A DNA stretch of 64,000 nucleotides from Gemmatimonadaceae bacterium (GTDB lineage: Bacteria > Gemmatimonadota > Gemmatimonadetes > Gemmatimonadales > Gemmatimonadaceae), in NCBI GenBank assembly GCA_019186945.1, contig JABAQJ010000017.1, positions 62,001 to 126,000 of the forward strand, in the 5' to 3' direction. The notes beneath the pieces are model-generated. The model was given only the letters and a program-made list of their open reading frames with translations, searched no databases and was not told the DNA's origin. Of this stretch, positions 1 through 9,500 are shown piece after piece. Position 1 is the stretch's first letter. The number at the start of each line of letters is the position of its first letter. Made by a program: the position numbers and the translations under genes.

Positions 1-724
1 GCAGCGCAAACCCGGCCGACGATTCTGCCTGCGGAGGGAGTTCCTGGTGCAGCGCAGCGTACATCAGCCCGTCTCGCGATGTCCCCGTGAGCGCGATTCG
101 CCTGGGCAGCGATTCCATCCGCCACTGCTCCACGAACGGCGTCAGCTTCCAGTGCGGGTGCAGCGCACTCCGTTCGCTCAATATCGCAGACCAGCTGGCA
201 GCTTCCCGCCCCCCGGTACAGGCGAGTTCGGCCCGCACGTCGAACGGCACGTCGCGGCGGTCGCGCAAGGTGCGGCGAAAACCGAGAGTCCGCTCCCATC
301 GCACGCTATCGTGGTCGATGTGCTGCGCGTCCTGGGCTGTCCAGCCGATCAAATGCAGGCGACGAACTCGGCTCACGGAAATCCGCCACTCCGATACGAA
401 GACACCACCGATGTGCACGGAGCGCGTTTCCGTCGCACTCAGATCCTCTGCCACGTAGTCCACCGTCAGCTCGGACGGCGTCCAGCGACGCGACACCGGC
501 CGCAATCGGAGTTCGCGCCCCCCCTCGTCCAGCAGCGCGACCGTGAACAATGGCGAAAACGCGTACTGGTAGATCGTTCCTTCATCCCAGAAGCCCGGGT
601 AGTCCAGCCAGACTGGGAAAGCCGGCGCGAACAGAATGCCATCGCCGCACCCGAGAAACCACTTGTCATCGCGTGCAAGCAGGTCGATCGGGTCTACCGG
701 TGGACGTGCGGGAGAATCGGTCAT
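1..724 (-). CDS. Unidentified protein, N-terminal part (runs off the left edge)
   Basis: On the minus strand an open frame starts at ATG 724-722 and stays open to base 1, giving 241 residues with no stop. It begins MTDSPARPPVDPIDLLARDD and has no signal peptide. The residues are rich in aromatic and beta-forming stretches, for example GFWDEGTIYQYAFSPLFTVALLD cut at F-x-x-L, with clear coding character and normal high-GC third positions. The opposite-strand frame at 47-784 is its shadow. I do not recognise the family. The Trp- and Gly-rich beta-sandwich look would suit the N-terminal domain of a glycoside hydrolase of the glycogen-debranching kind, and carbohydrate genes lie elsewhere in the window, but this is a guess. 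It lies 87 bp downstream of tRNA-Ala on the same strand. Confidence 0.7.
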   Translation of the reverse strand, partial: MTDSPARPPVDPIDLLARDDKWFLGCGDGILFAPAFPVWLDYPGFWDEGTIYQYAFSPLFTVALLDEGGRELRLRPVSRRWTPSELTVDYVAEDLSATETRSVHIGGVFVSEWRISVSRVRRLHLIGWTAQDAQHIDHDSVRWERTLGFRRTLRDRRDVPFDVRAELACTGGREAASWSAILSERSALHPHWKLTPFVEQWRMESLPRRIALTGTSRDGLMYAALHQELPPQAESSAGFAL

Positions 725-811
725 AGCGCGCGATCGTGGCCGCTGCGAGGGTGGCCTGGAAAACGACACCGCGCCCGGCCCTGACGGGCGCGGACGCGAC
801 GGCGAACGCGA

Positions 812-884
812 TGGAGCGGACCGGGATCGAACCGGCGACCCCCTGGTTGCAAACCAGGTGCTCTCCCAGCTGAGCTACCGCCCC
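812..884 (-). tRNA. tRNA-Ala (anticodon UGC)
   Basis: Reading the minus strand from 884 to 812 gives a 73-nt cloverleaf. The 7-bp acceptor stem is GGGGCGG paired with CCGCTCC, and it contains the G3:U70 wobble pair that is the identity element of alanine tRNA. The D-arm has GCTC...GAGC, the anticodon stem CCTGG/CCAGG encloses the loop TTTGCAA (anticodon TGC), and the T-arm carries GGTTCGATCCC. The discriminator base is A and the 3' CCA is not encoded. It stands alone, not in a tRNA cluster. Confidence 0.97.
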
Positions 885-1060
885 GATTGACGAGGAATAG
901 TAACGGTCCGGCCGCCGACAGAGGTAGTCGCGCCATCGTTTCAGCAGGTCGCCGGACCGAAATGGGGGAAGTCCTGACGTCGCCAACGATGATCGTCTCG
1001 CCTAACTTCAGGACGGAGATCGTGATCGCACGACAACTACGCCGAGTGTTGGAGCTTCGC

Positions 1061-1507
1061 ATGAACAACGAACACGTCACCCTTCGCTGCCAGTTCTGTC
1101 TAACGTGGAATCGCGTAGATGCATCGCGCATCGACGATCGGCCAAAATGCGGCAAGTGCGAGCGCCCAATGCTGCTCGATCGACCGTGGAAGCTGGAAGA
1201 GGATACATTCGCCCGGACGATCGCGGAGAGCGAACTGCCCGTTCTGGTGGACTTCTATGCTGACTGGTGCGGGCCATGCCGGACCATGGCGCCCGCGATC
1301 GATGAACTCGCCAGAAAACAGCGCGGCAAGGCGCTCGTCGCGAAGCTGAACACGGACCTGGCACCCCAGACCTCCGAACGATTCCAGATTCGCGGCATCC
1401 CAACCGTCATCGTGTTCCGCGGCGGCGCCGAAGTATCGCGTGTGAGTGGCGCGATGCCGCTGCCGGCGCTGGAAAAGCTGGTAGACAACGCCTCTGTCAG
1501 CGCCTGA
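1061..1507 (+). CDS. trxC: Thioredoxin 2 with N-terminal zinc finger
   Basis: A 148-residue cytosolic thioredoxin. Two CxxC pairs near the N-terminus (Cys10/Cys13 and Cys30/Cys33) form the zinc ribbon that marks the TrxC type. The redox motif WCGPC follows at residues 69-73, then the cis-proline segment RGIPTVIVF. TrxC proteins reduce disulfides in the cytoplasm and are often linked to oxidative stress. The frame is open upstream to 887, but ATG 1061 is chosen because GGAG lies 6 bases before it and the zinc finger starts at once. It stands alone, with 176 bp to the divergent tRNA and 154 bp to the next gene. Confidence 0.95.
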   Translation: MNNEHVTLRCQFCLTWNRVDASRIDDRPKCGKCERPMLLDRPWKLEEDTFARTIAESELPVLVDFYADWCGPCRTMAPAIDELARKQRGKALVAKLNTDLAPQTSERFQIRGIPTVIVFRGGAEVSRVSGAMPLPALEKLVDNASVSA

Positions 1508-1661
1508 TTGCTCGCCTGACGGACAGAACGTCGGCCGCGGTCAGCCCAGGCGAACCGGAACCATCTCCAAGGTCGCTCTGTCCGGTGCCGCCCTCCGTGC
1601 GCATTCCGGCAGCAGGTCGAATTAACTAGGTTTTTGTCTCCTTTTTCGAGAGTCGGAATGC

Positions 1662-2360
1662 ATGTCAAACGACCCAAGTCCCGTTCGCCGCAGGTCATTC
1701 GTCAGTCGACTGGCCAGCGGAATTGCGGCGTTTGGAGTGGCCGCCAGCCCCGCTCGCGCCCAAGGGCAGCCAATTCCGGCCGATCGCTGGGAAGCTCGAC
1801 GCCACCCGCAGGACGACTGGCTGGAGCAGATCCCGGGAGCGCACCGCTATTTCTTCGACACGTCGTCGGCGAACGGAGCCGGTGACGGCATCACCTTCGC
1901 CACGAACTATTTCGTTGCCAGCAAGAGCGGCTACGGTCTGGAGGACTCGGACTTGGCCGTCGTGCTCTGTTTACGGCACTTCTCGACGCCCTTCGCCTAC
2001 TCGGACGCAATCTGGGCCAAATACGGAGCGGTCTTCGCCGATCGGCTGAAGTTTGTCGATCCGAAGACGAACGTCGCACCAACGGTTAACGTGTACCAGC
2101 AGAAGAGCTACGGAATGACGCTGCCGAATCGCGGTACGACCTTCGAGATGCTCGCGAAACGCGGAGTGCGCTTCGCCGTCTGCGATATGGCGACGCATGC
2201 TTTCGCGGGAATGATCGCCGCGAAGCATGGGCTAAGGTCGGAGAGCGTTTATCAGGAATTGCGTGGGAACGACATTGGCAGTTGCCACTTCATACCGGCG
2301 GGGATAGTCGCGGTGAACCGTGCGCAGGAGCGGGGTTACTCGATCATCTCGATGCATTAG
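1662..2360 (+). CDS. Tat-exported DsrE-like protein
   Basis: A 232-residue protein. The N-terminus reads MSNDPSPVRRRSFVSRLASG, followed by a short hydrophobic stretch and SPARAQ, which looks like a twin-arginine signal peptide with cleavage near residue 34. The C-terminal half carries the pattern of DsrE/DsrF-like proteins: a cysteine in VRFAVCDMATHAF and the ending HFIPAGIVAVNRAQERGYSI. DsrE-type proteins handle sulfur atoms through a conserved cysteine, but most secreted relatives have no known function. No partner gene lies nearby; the next gene is convergent. Family placement is by motif only. Confidence 0.75.
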   Translation: MSNDPSPVRRRSFVSRLASGIAAFGVAASPARAQGQPIPADRWEARRHPQDDWLEQIPGAHRYFFDTSSANGAGDGITFATNYFVASKSGYGLEDSDLAVVLCLRHFSTPFAYSDAIWAKYGAVFADRLKFVDPKTNVAPTVNVYQQKSYGMTLPNRGTTFEMLAKRGVRFAVCDMATHAFAGMIAAKHGLRSESVYQELRGNDIGSCHFIPAGIVAVNRAQERGYSIISMH

Positions 2361-2490
2361 GGCGCACGTCTCGGAACACCGGCGCGGGGAGCGGTTGCCA
2401 GGTTCACGTCCCTTGACAGCGCGACCGAGGGCGAGACACTCCGACTCGGACGTCGCTGGGGAGGTCAAGGCACGACGCAAAGACGACATC

Positions 2491-2519
2491 GGGGGCTGGT
2501 CGCATGGCGACCGGCCCCC
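2491..2519. terminator. Strong hairpin between convergent genes
   Basis: GGGGGCTGGTCGC, loop ATG, GCGACCGGCCCCC: a 13-bp stem with one G-T pair and a 3-base loop. It lies 20 bases beyond the actF stop and 130 bases beyond the DsrE-like gene stop, so it could end transcription from either side. There is no clear T-run on either side, so intrinsic termination is an inference. Confidence 0.5.
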
Positions 2520-2538
2520 GAATGCATGAACGTCTCGA

Positions 2539-3867
2539 TTACTCGTGCGCTGGCAGCGGCTCCATCGTGCGCGGGTCGCACGGTACTTGGACCTCATCAC
2601 GATACGGCGATGTCATCAGCACGACTCGCATACGGGGGAAGGCGTTCATGAACGCGAGGTATGACCAGCCCCACAGCCCGAGGAAGCCCAGGAACGTTGC
2701 GATCTCCCAGATGCCGAACGGCATCGACGCTGGGTTTCCGTGAGCTCCAGCGTAGATGTCCAGATACTGGTGGAAGTACAACCCGATGAGGCTCGAAATC
2801 GCGAAGAACGTCATGGTTGGCGCAAAGATCTTCGGGAACTTGCCCAGCAGGCCGAAGAATGGCAGCACGAATGCCATGATGCCGACAGCGATCGCCGTGC
2901 CTGTCCAGGGTGCGCTGAGGCGCTTGTGAAACCAGAACGTCTCTTCACCCATGTTACCATACCAGATCACGAGGAACTGGCTGAACGTTAGGTATCCCCA
3001 GAACGCCGTAAATGCGAAGCACAGCTTGCCGACATCGTGAAGATGCGACTCGGTGATCAGCGTGTGCGCGTTCAAGCTGTTGCGCCACGCCCGGACGATC
3101 AGAGCCAGCGCCATGAGCGACATCAGCCAGCCGGCCATGAAGAACTGCCAGCCGTACATGGTCGAATAGAAGTCCGGGTCAATCGACATCGAGTGATCCC
3201 AGGCGAGCACGATCCAGCCGAAGGCGAACACGATTGCGAGGATGACCGCCAGCCGGCCCTGCAGCGAGTGGGTCGTGTGGATCTCCCGCCGTTCCTCGCC
3301 ATAGCCGGCGCGCATCCGGTCACGGAGCCCCTTGGCCCATCGGGCTCCCCATTCCGGGACGAGGCCAACGTCGAGTCGGACGGAAGTATACACGTACCAG
3401 CAACTCAGCCAGGTGATCGCGCCGAAAACGACGATGCTGCGAAGCGTCCAGAACGTGGTACCTAACCAGATGGCCTTTTCGTGCTTCGTCGGCGGCGTAA
3501 TTACCCAAGGGAAAATGTGCTCCTTCCCGACGAATATCGTCAGCATCAACATGACGAACGCGATCGGAAGCCAAGCCACATAACCTTCCATGAAGCGGAT
3601 CACCGGCCGGGACCAGCGCGCGGTGGTGATTCGCTGCACGGCGGCGAACATCACGCCCGCGGAGGACATGACCGTGAAGAAGAGCCAATTGACCTGCCAT
3701 GCCTGCCACGCGCGGGCATTCCCGGTGGCGGCTCCAGCCAGCCACGTACCCAAACCGATGACAGCGAGCGCGAGACACACCTGTTGCAGCCGCGCCGGAA
3801 CCGGTGCGCTCATCAGGCGGACAATGTCGTCGCGGGTCGGGCCCGGCGAATCGTGATGACTGCTCAC
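2539..3867 (-). CDS. actF: Alternative complex III subunit ActF (NrfD-like quinol-binding membrane protein)
   Basis: A 442-residue NrfD/PsrC-family membrane protein with about ten hydrophobic helices, last in the act operon. In alternative complex III, ActC and ActF are the two large membrane subunits that form the quinol site and scaffold. The start is GTG 3867-3865, overlapping the actE stop as GTGA, so translation is coupled. Conserved features include the paired-helix pattern and charged loops such as WAWDHSMSIDPDFYSTMYGW trimmed at DHSMSID, typical of the family. The gene is followed by a hairpin at 2491-2519. No terminal oxidase genes follow, although these often lie beside act operons. 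Confidence 0.93.
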   Translation of the reverse strand: MSSHHDSPGPTRDDIVRLMSAPVPARLQQVCLALAVIGLGTWLAGAATGNARAWQAWQVNWLFFTVMSSAGVMFAAVQRITTARWSRPVIRFMEGYVAWLPIAFVMLMLTIFVGKEHIFPWVITPPTKHEKAIWLGTTFWTLRSIVVFGAITWLSCWYVYTSVRLDVGLVPEWGARWAKGLRDRMRAGYGEERREIHTTHSLQGRLAVILAIVFAFGWIVLAWDHSMSIDPDFYSTMYGWQFFMAGWLMSLMALALIVRAWRNSLNAHTLITESHLHDVGKLCFAFTAFWGYLTFSQFLVIWYGNMGEETFWFHKRLSAPWTGTAIAVGIMAFVLPFFGLLGKFPKIFAPTMTFFAISSLIGLYFHQYLDIYAGAHGNPASMPFGIWEIATFLGFLGLWGWSYLAFMNAFPRMRVVLMTSPYRDEVQVPCDPRTMEPLPAHE

Positions 3868-4607
3868 AGGTCTTCTCCCGATTTCACGGAATCCGCCTTG
3901 ACTGGCTCAGGTTCGGCGGTGTCCAACGGCGCCGCCGTCGGCGAAAGTGCGGGCAGTACGGGCGGCAGCAGCCGCGAAGGGCCAATCCGGCTGGGGCCAG
4001 GCACCATGTCTCCCGTCACGCCCGCTGGCGCCAGCGGTCCCGTGCCGAACGCCGTGCCCGCAGGCGCCTTGCCTTGCAGGGCCCGTATGTAGTTGACGAC
4101 ATCCCAACGATCCATCTCGGCGATCCGGTTGTAGCTGGGCATCAGCCCGCGTCCGTTCCGGATCATGCCGTAGAGGTAGCCATCCGTGCGCTGCGACATC
4201 ATGGCCTCGGAGAGCAGCGTCATCGGGACCATGCCCCACTTGGTCGCCGCGCCGTCGCCCTTGCCGGTATCGCCATGGCACACGGCGCAGTCGATCTGAT
4301 AGTACTTCCGGCCGTTTTCCAGAGATGCGGCCGTGATCGGCGTCGGATTGGGGATGTGCGCCATCGAATCGATCACCCCGGGAAGCTGCCCGTAGGAAAC
4401 CTGATACGCTGCGACGAACGTGCCCGTCGTTGGAACCGAGCCTTGTGGCGCGCCCCGGACCACCGAGGAATCGCTACGCAGAGATTCCCACGTGACGACG
4501 TCCGGCTGGCGCTTGAAGTCCGTAAACCACTCGCAGGCACCCAGGGGCAGCAGGAGGGCCAGCAGGATCAGCCGGCGAACTCGCACGGGGGTGTGCCTAA
4601 CGCTCAT
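3864..4607 (-). CDS. actE: Alternative complex III subunit ActE (monoheme cytochrome c lipoprotein)
   Basis: A 247-residue lipoprotein with one c-type heme. The signal is MSVRHTPVRVRRLILLALLL, with lipobox PLGAC and lipidated Cys25. The heme motif CAVCH lies near residue 110, and GLMPSY supplies a likely methionine ligand. It is the periplasmic electron acceptor arm of the complex and passes electrons to a downstream carrier or oxidase. ATG 4607 is chosen over the upstream GTG 4625 because GGAGG sits 7 bases before it. The start overlaps the actD stop by 11 bases. The proline- and serine-rich C-terminal tail after residue 170 is low in complexity. The ATGAGCGTTAGGC at its start contains one CGTTAGGY motif. 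Confidence 0.93.
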   Translation of the reverse strand: MSVRHTPVRVRRLILLALLLPLGACEWFTDFKRQPDVVTWESLRSDSSVVRGAPQGSVPTTGTFVAAYQVSYGQLPGVIDSMAHIPNPTPITAASLENGRKYYQIDCAVCHGDTGKGDGAATKWGMVPMTLLSEAMMSQRTDGYLYGMIRNGRGLMPSYNRIAEMDRWDVVNYIRALQGKAPAGTAFGTGPLAPAGVTGDMVPGPSRIGPSRLLPPVLPALSPTAAPLDTAEPEPVKADSVKSGEDL

Positions 4608-5100
4608 TCCGCACCTCCAGCGCACCGTGGTCGCGGAGCAGGGCCTCGACCTCCTTCAGCCGCTCGGGCGGCGCCTCCACAAAAATGCCGTAGTCCGTCG
4701 CCGTGAAGCGCGGATCGAAGCCGACGGTCTGAGTGATCTTGGGCACGCGCGACAGGATGAACATGCCGTATACCGTAGAGAGTCCGCCAATCAACACCAT
4801 CAGTTCGAAACAGATAATGGTGTAAGGGATCCACGACGCGACGGCCTTGCCGCCGACAACCAGAGCCCAGTAGTCGCTTGTCCAGATGGAGATCCAGTAG
4901 CCGAAGACCGCCCCGCACAACCCGCCGATCAGCGTGAACTGCCGGACCCTGCTGATCGGCGGCTTGAGCGCGTGTTCGATCTCATGCCGCGGCGTCGGCG
5001 TGTACACCGTGAACTTCTCGATCTTGCGCGCCTTCAGATCCTCGATCGCATCGCACGTCGCATCGAGTTCCCGGAAGTTGGCCACCAGTCCGCGTGTCAT
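4597..5100 (-). CDS. actD: Alternative complex III subunit ActD (DUF3341 membrane protein)
   Basis: A 167-residue protein. It has a soluble N-terminal part with FRELDATCDAIEDLKARKI, then two membrane helices around residues 57-79 and 92-115, and a C-terminal soluble tail with ATDYGIFVEAPPERL. This layout is that of ActD, a small structural subunit that packs against ActC and ActF. Start ATG 5100-5098 overlaps the actC stop by one base (TGATG). The stop codon is the TAG inside a CGTTAGGC motif, an oddity noted in the findings. Confidence 0.92.
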   Translation of the reverse strand: MTRGLVANFRELDATCDAIEDLKARKIEKFTVYTPTPRHEIEHALKPPISRVRQFTLIGGLCGAVFGYWISIWTSDYWALVVGGKAVASWIPYTIICFELMVLIGGLSTVYGMFILSRVPKITQTVGFDPRFTATDYGIFVEAPPERLKEVEALLRDHGALEVRNER

Positions 5101-6542
5101 CAGTCGAATTCTCCCGGAGTCTCAGTCCCGTAGTCCCGATGGTGACCCGATGAGTCGATGTCCGTGCCCCGCGCGTGCGACCGTAGCCGCGGCGGTACGA
5201 CTTCCTTGACTTCGGCTATCGCGATGACGGGGAGGTTCCGGATGAAGAGCAGGAACCACATGAAGAACCAGCCGAACGACCCGATGAGGATCGAGGTATC
5301 GACCCAGCTCGGCAGGTAACCGCTCCACTGCCAGGGCTCGAATTCGTGTGCGAGCGTCGGGACGATGATGACGAAACGCTCGTACCACATTCCGATGTTG
5401 ATCAGAATGGACAGAATGAATAGCCACGTCGGATTACGGCGCAGTCGCTGCGAGAAGAGAGACAGCGGGAAGATCATGTTGCAAGTGAGCATGATCCACG
5501 CGGACCACCACCACTGTCCGAAGACGCGGTTCATGAAGTAGTCCTTCTCAAACGCATTGCCGCTGTACCAGGCAACCCAGAACTCGACCAGGTACGCACA
5601 GCCAACCACCAGCGACGTGAACAGCGCCAGCTTGGCGGCGGCATCCAAGTGATTGATCGTGACGTAGTGCTCGAGCTTGAAGAACTTTCGGATCGGGATG
5701 ATGATCGTGAACACCATCCCGATGCCGGAGTAGATCGCGCCGGCCACGAAGTACGGCGGGAAAATCGTCGTGTGCCACCCCGGGTTGATCGCCATCGCGA
5801 AGTCGAACGACACTACCGAGTGGACCGAGAGCACCAGCGGTGTGCTGAACGCCGCCAGGAAAAGGTACATACGGGCGAAATGCCGCCATTCCGGTTCCGA
5901 GTTCCGCCATCCAAGCGAGAGCACGGCCAGGAACCGTTTTCTGACCGGATTGGTGCATCGGTCGCGGAGCGTGGCGATGTCGGGTATCAGGCCGACATAC
6001 AGGAATGTGGTGGAGATCGTCAGGTACGTTGAGATCGCGAACACGTCCCAGACCAGCGGGCTCTTGAAATTGGGCCAGATGAGGCGCCAGTTCGGATACG
6101 GGATCAGCCAGAAGAACTTCCACGGCCTTCCGATGTGGATGATCGGGAACAGTCCCGCCGTCATTACGGCGAACACCGTCATGGCCTCGGCGCACCGGTA
6201 GATCGTGGTACGGAACCCGGCGCGGAAGAGGAAGAGGATCGCCGAAATGAGGGTGCCGGCGTGACCAATACCGACCCAGAAGACGAACGTGATGATGTAG
6301 ACGCCCCACATCACCGGCGGATTGTATCCGGCGTTGCCGAGTCCCCAGTAGATCTGGTACATCCACGTTCCGGCGCCCCACAGGAACAGGAGGATGGCGA
6401 CGCCTAACGCCGCGAACCATCCCTTGCTGGGGTTGAGCGTCGCGGAAATCTCGCGATCGACCTGGCCATAGTCCTCGACGCCGGGCAGCTGGACGTTCGC
6501 CGAGGCGACATTCGGGCGCAGCGGCTGGGCTGAGACGGCCAT
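5100..6542 (-). CDS. actC: Alternative complex III subunit ActC (NrfD-like quinol-binding membrane protein)
   Basis: A 480-residue polytopic NrfD-family protein, beginning MAVSAQPLRPNVASANVQLP, with about ten membrane helices. Typical stretches include GIGHAGTLISAILFLFR, a conserved quinol-pocket helix of the family, and LPSWVDTSILIGSFGWFF. ActC takes electrons from menaquinol and hands them to the iron-sulfur clusters of ActB. ATG 6542 shares one base with the actB stop (TGATG), implying coupled translation. The frame extends upstream to 7028, but that part is out-of-frame actB sequence and is left out. Confidence 0.95.
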   Translation of the reverse strand: MAVSAQPLRPNVASANVQLPGVEDYGQVDREISATLNPSKGWFAALGVAILLFLWGAGTWMYQIYWGLGNAGYNPPVMWGVYIITFVFWVGIGHAGTLISAILFLFRAGFRTTIYRCAEAMTVFAVMTAGLFPIIHIGRPWKFFWLIPYPNWRLIWPNFKSPLVWDVFAISTYLTISTTFLYVGLIPDIATLRDRCTNPVRKRFLAVLSLGWRNSEPEWRHFARMYLFLAAFSTPLVLSVHSVVSFDFAMAINPGWHTTIFPPYFVAGAIYSGIGMVFTIIIPIRKFFKLEHYVTINHLDAAAKLALFTSLVVGCAYLVEFWVAWYSGNAFEKDYFMNRVFGQWWWSAWIMLTCNMIFPLSLFSQRLRRNPTWLFILSILINIGMWYERFVIIVPTLAHEFEPWQWSGYLPSWVDTSILIGSFGWFFMWFLLFIRNLPVIAIAEVKEVVPPRLRSHARGTDIDSSGHHRDYGTETPGEFD

Positions 6543-9500
6543 CAGCGGGGCCCTCCCGCAGTTGCGGGTGTTGCTGCCGGCGGCGGCACCGCCGTCGGCA
6601 CACCCTCGCCGCCCGTGTGATTCACCTTTCGCAAGTAGACCACCGCCGTGTAGGTGTTGAGTTCCTCGAAGACGTGGTAGCCGCGCCGGTCTCCGACCTG
6701 CTGGGCGACCTGCCACATCGGATCGGCCGCATCGCCGAAAACGATCGCCCGTGACGGACAGGCTTGCGCGCAGGCAGTCGTGAACTCGTTGGGCGCCAGG
6801 TCGCGCTTCTCGAGTGACGCAAGGTTTTCCGCCTCGCGAATCCGCTGCACGCAGAACGAACACTTCTCCATCACGCCCTTGCCGCGTACGGTAACGTCCG
6901 GATTGAGCTGCAGGTGCAACGGATCCGGAAACGCGTACTGACGCCGTGCCGTTTCCCCGTACCCGTGCCAGTTGTAGTACCGCACCTTGTACGGGCATCC
7001 GTTGGAGCAGTAGCGCGTGCCCACGCAACGGTTATAGACCTGCACGTTGAGCCCGTCGGGAGCGTGGTACGTCGCATAGACCGGGCATACGGACTCGCAC
7101 GGCGCGTTTCCGCAGTGCTGACACATCATCGGCAGGAACCGGGTGTCGAAGGCGCTGGTACCGTCTTCCCCTCCCTCGAAGTACCGTTCGATGCGGATCC
7201 AGGCCATCTCGCGTCCCTTGAGGATGTTCGCGCCGGGCCGCGTGTCCCACCCCGATCCGTCCGAGGAGTGGAACGGCCTGAGCGAACGGCCCTGCCACCT
7301 TGCGCCAACCGTCGGCACGTTGTTTTCCGCGTAGCATGCGGTGACGCACGCCGAACAGCCTGTGCATCGCGAGAGGTCGATGGTCATTGCCCAGCGACGA
7401 CGCGCCATGCCGCTGGGGTGCTCAGGATCGTACATCCCCTTGTCCTTCGCCTTCGGATTCGCCAGGTCGCCCTGTGCATCGGCGGCCACCGGCGAGCGCA
7501 ACCCCGGCAGAAACTCGTGACTCGCATCGCCTGGAAGTTCGTGATGCGGCCGTTCGCCGTAATCGCCCGCGGCGAGCTGCGCCGTCGTCACCGCCTGCGC
7601 CAGTTCGCGTCCGTGCTGTCGCGCCGATCCTTCCGTGGTCACGAGTTCCGAGTACTCGTTCAGCTTCGCCACCGTGGCCATCGACTGCGTCAATGCCAAG
7701 GCTCCGGCGCCGTTCCATGTGGCGCCGAGCGCATCCAAAGCGTTCACGCCGATGTCCTGCGCATAGCGCCCGTACGCCGTGTGTCCCTGTCCCAGCGCAA
7801 CGGCCACCGTGTCCTGCCGGATGCCCAGGTACAGGTAGGCTGGCGCAGTGATGCTGCCGCTCGCCGTCTGCACCTTCACGTGGTCCCCTCGCTCGATGCC
7901 CAGCTTCCTCGCGGTCATCGGGTGAATCTCCACCCACGATTGCCAGCAGATCTTCGAGACCGGATCCGGGAGTTCCTGGAGCCATGGCTTGTTGGCGCCC
8001 GCACCAGCGCCAAGGACGGCGTGCGGGTAGACCTGCAGGAAGTACTCGCCCGTCCCACCGATCGCCGCCGGTGGCGTTGTGCCTGAGGCGATGCGCGAGG
8101 AGGCCGCTGTTCTGGCCAGCGCACTGCCCTTTGCCATCGCCTTCGGCAGCGCTGCCGTGAACGCCGCTGCACCGCCAGAAGTGCGCGAGATAAGCCAGTC
8201 ACGATATGTCTTCGCCGGGAACTTCGCCGTGGCGCCATTCGCTTGCGCCACCGCCAGCATCACATCTGGCGTAGCACGCGTCGAAAACACGACGTCCATC
8301 GTCGGCTGCTGCAACCCGAGAACGCCAGCCACCGGCTCGGCGTCGCCCCACGATTCGAGCGGATGACTGTCCGGGAGCACCAGGTCGCAAAGCGACGACG
8401 TCTCGTCCGGATACGACGAGAACGAGACACGGTAGCCTGCCTTGGCGAACGCCTCGGCGAAACCCATGCTCTTTGGAGTGTCGTAGACAGGATTGGCGCC
8501 CCGCACGAAGATCAGGGGCACACCACCGGCGTTGAGCGACGTGGCGACCCGGGACATCGCATCGGCACCGACGGCGCCGGCGAATGAAGTCAGCGCTCCG
8601 TCCAGTCGGATCGTCACGCCGACGTTTCCGGCCGCCTTGTTGATGGCAGCGACCGTGGCTGCGATCTGTGCGGCGTTCGGCGTTGTAACGCCGGACAGTA
8701 CGAGACTGGGGCGGATGTCGCGGACGGAGGTCACCAAGGCATCGAGCGTCTCGACGGAAACGCCGCTCGCTTCCGCCGCCTGCGCCGTGGTCGTCGAGCC
8801 GCCGCCTAACGCGGAGGCGAGAGCGGCGGCGATCGTTTCCTCGCTGCCCGGCTTGCAGGCGATCCACTCGTCGGCGTTCAGCCCCGTTAGAGACCGTCGC
8901 GCGCCAATGTACACGAAACGCGGTCCATTCTGCAGCTTCGCCCGGGCATCCGCGAATGCCAACTGCTGCGGAACGTTGGCCTGCCAGGTCTCGAGGAAGT
9001 CGGCGCCGAAGGACACGATCAGTCGAGCTGCGCTGAAATCCAGGGCGGGGCTCATCGCGCCGTAGGTAGCCTGGTTGGCAGCCCGGACGGCAAGGTCCGC
9101 CTCGGGATCGTACTGGTAGTGGCTGCCGAAACCCAACGCCTCCATCCAGTTGTCCGCGAACGCGCCGAAACTCCCCGCCTCGTGGCGCGAAACGAACGCG
9201 ACCTCGCGCGCCTTGACGTTGGTCCGTGCTTGCGCGACCTGCTGATTCAACGCCTGCATCGCGTTGTCCCATGTAGTCGGCACGAGCTTCCCGCCCTCGC
9301 GGATCATCGGTGTGCGGTACCGATCGGGGTTGTACAAGCCTTGCAGCGACGCCTGGCCGCGCGCGCATAGCGCACCCCGGTTCACCGGATGCTCCGGATT
9401 CCCTTCCACTTTGATCGCTCGCCCATCACGCACTTCCACGACGATTCCGCATCCGGCGGAGCATTCCCGACAGGTGCTGCTGTAATAGTTGGAGACGCCT

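Noticed and set aside
2413-2443. TTGACA followed 17 bases later by ACACTC, as a promoter
   Set aside because: The second box is too far from TATAAT, and no plus-strand gene follows before the convergent actF end.
5100-7028. A 642-residue ActC with a long N-terminal extension
   Set aside because: The first 162 residues are out-of-frame actB sequence. ATG 6542 overlaps the actB stop, as with the other act genes.
6914-8086. Plus-strand open frame of 390 residues inside actB
   Set aside because: Arg-rich shadow of the ActB ferredoxin region; the minus frame holds the cysteine motifs.
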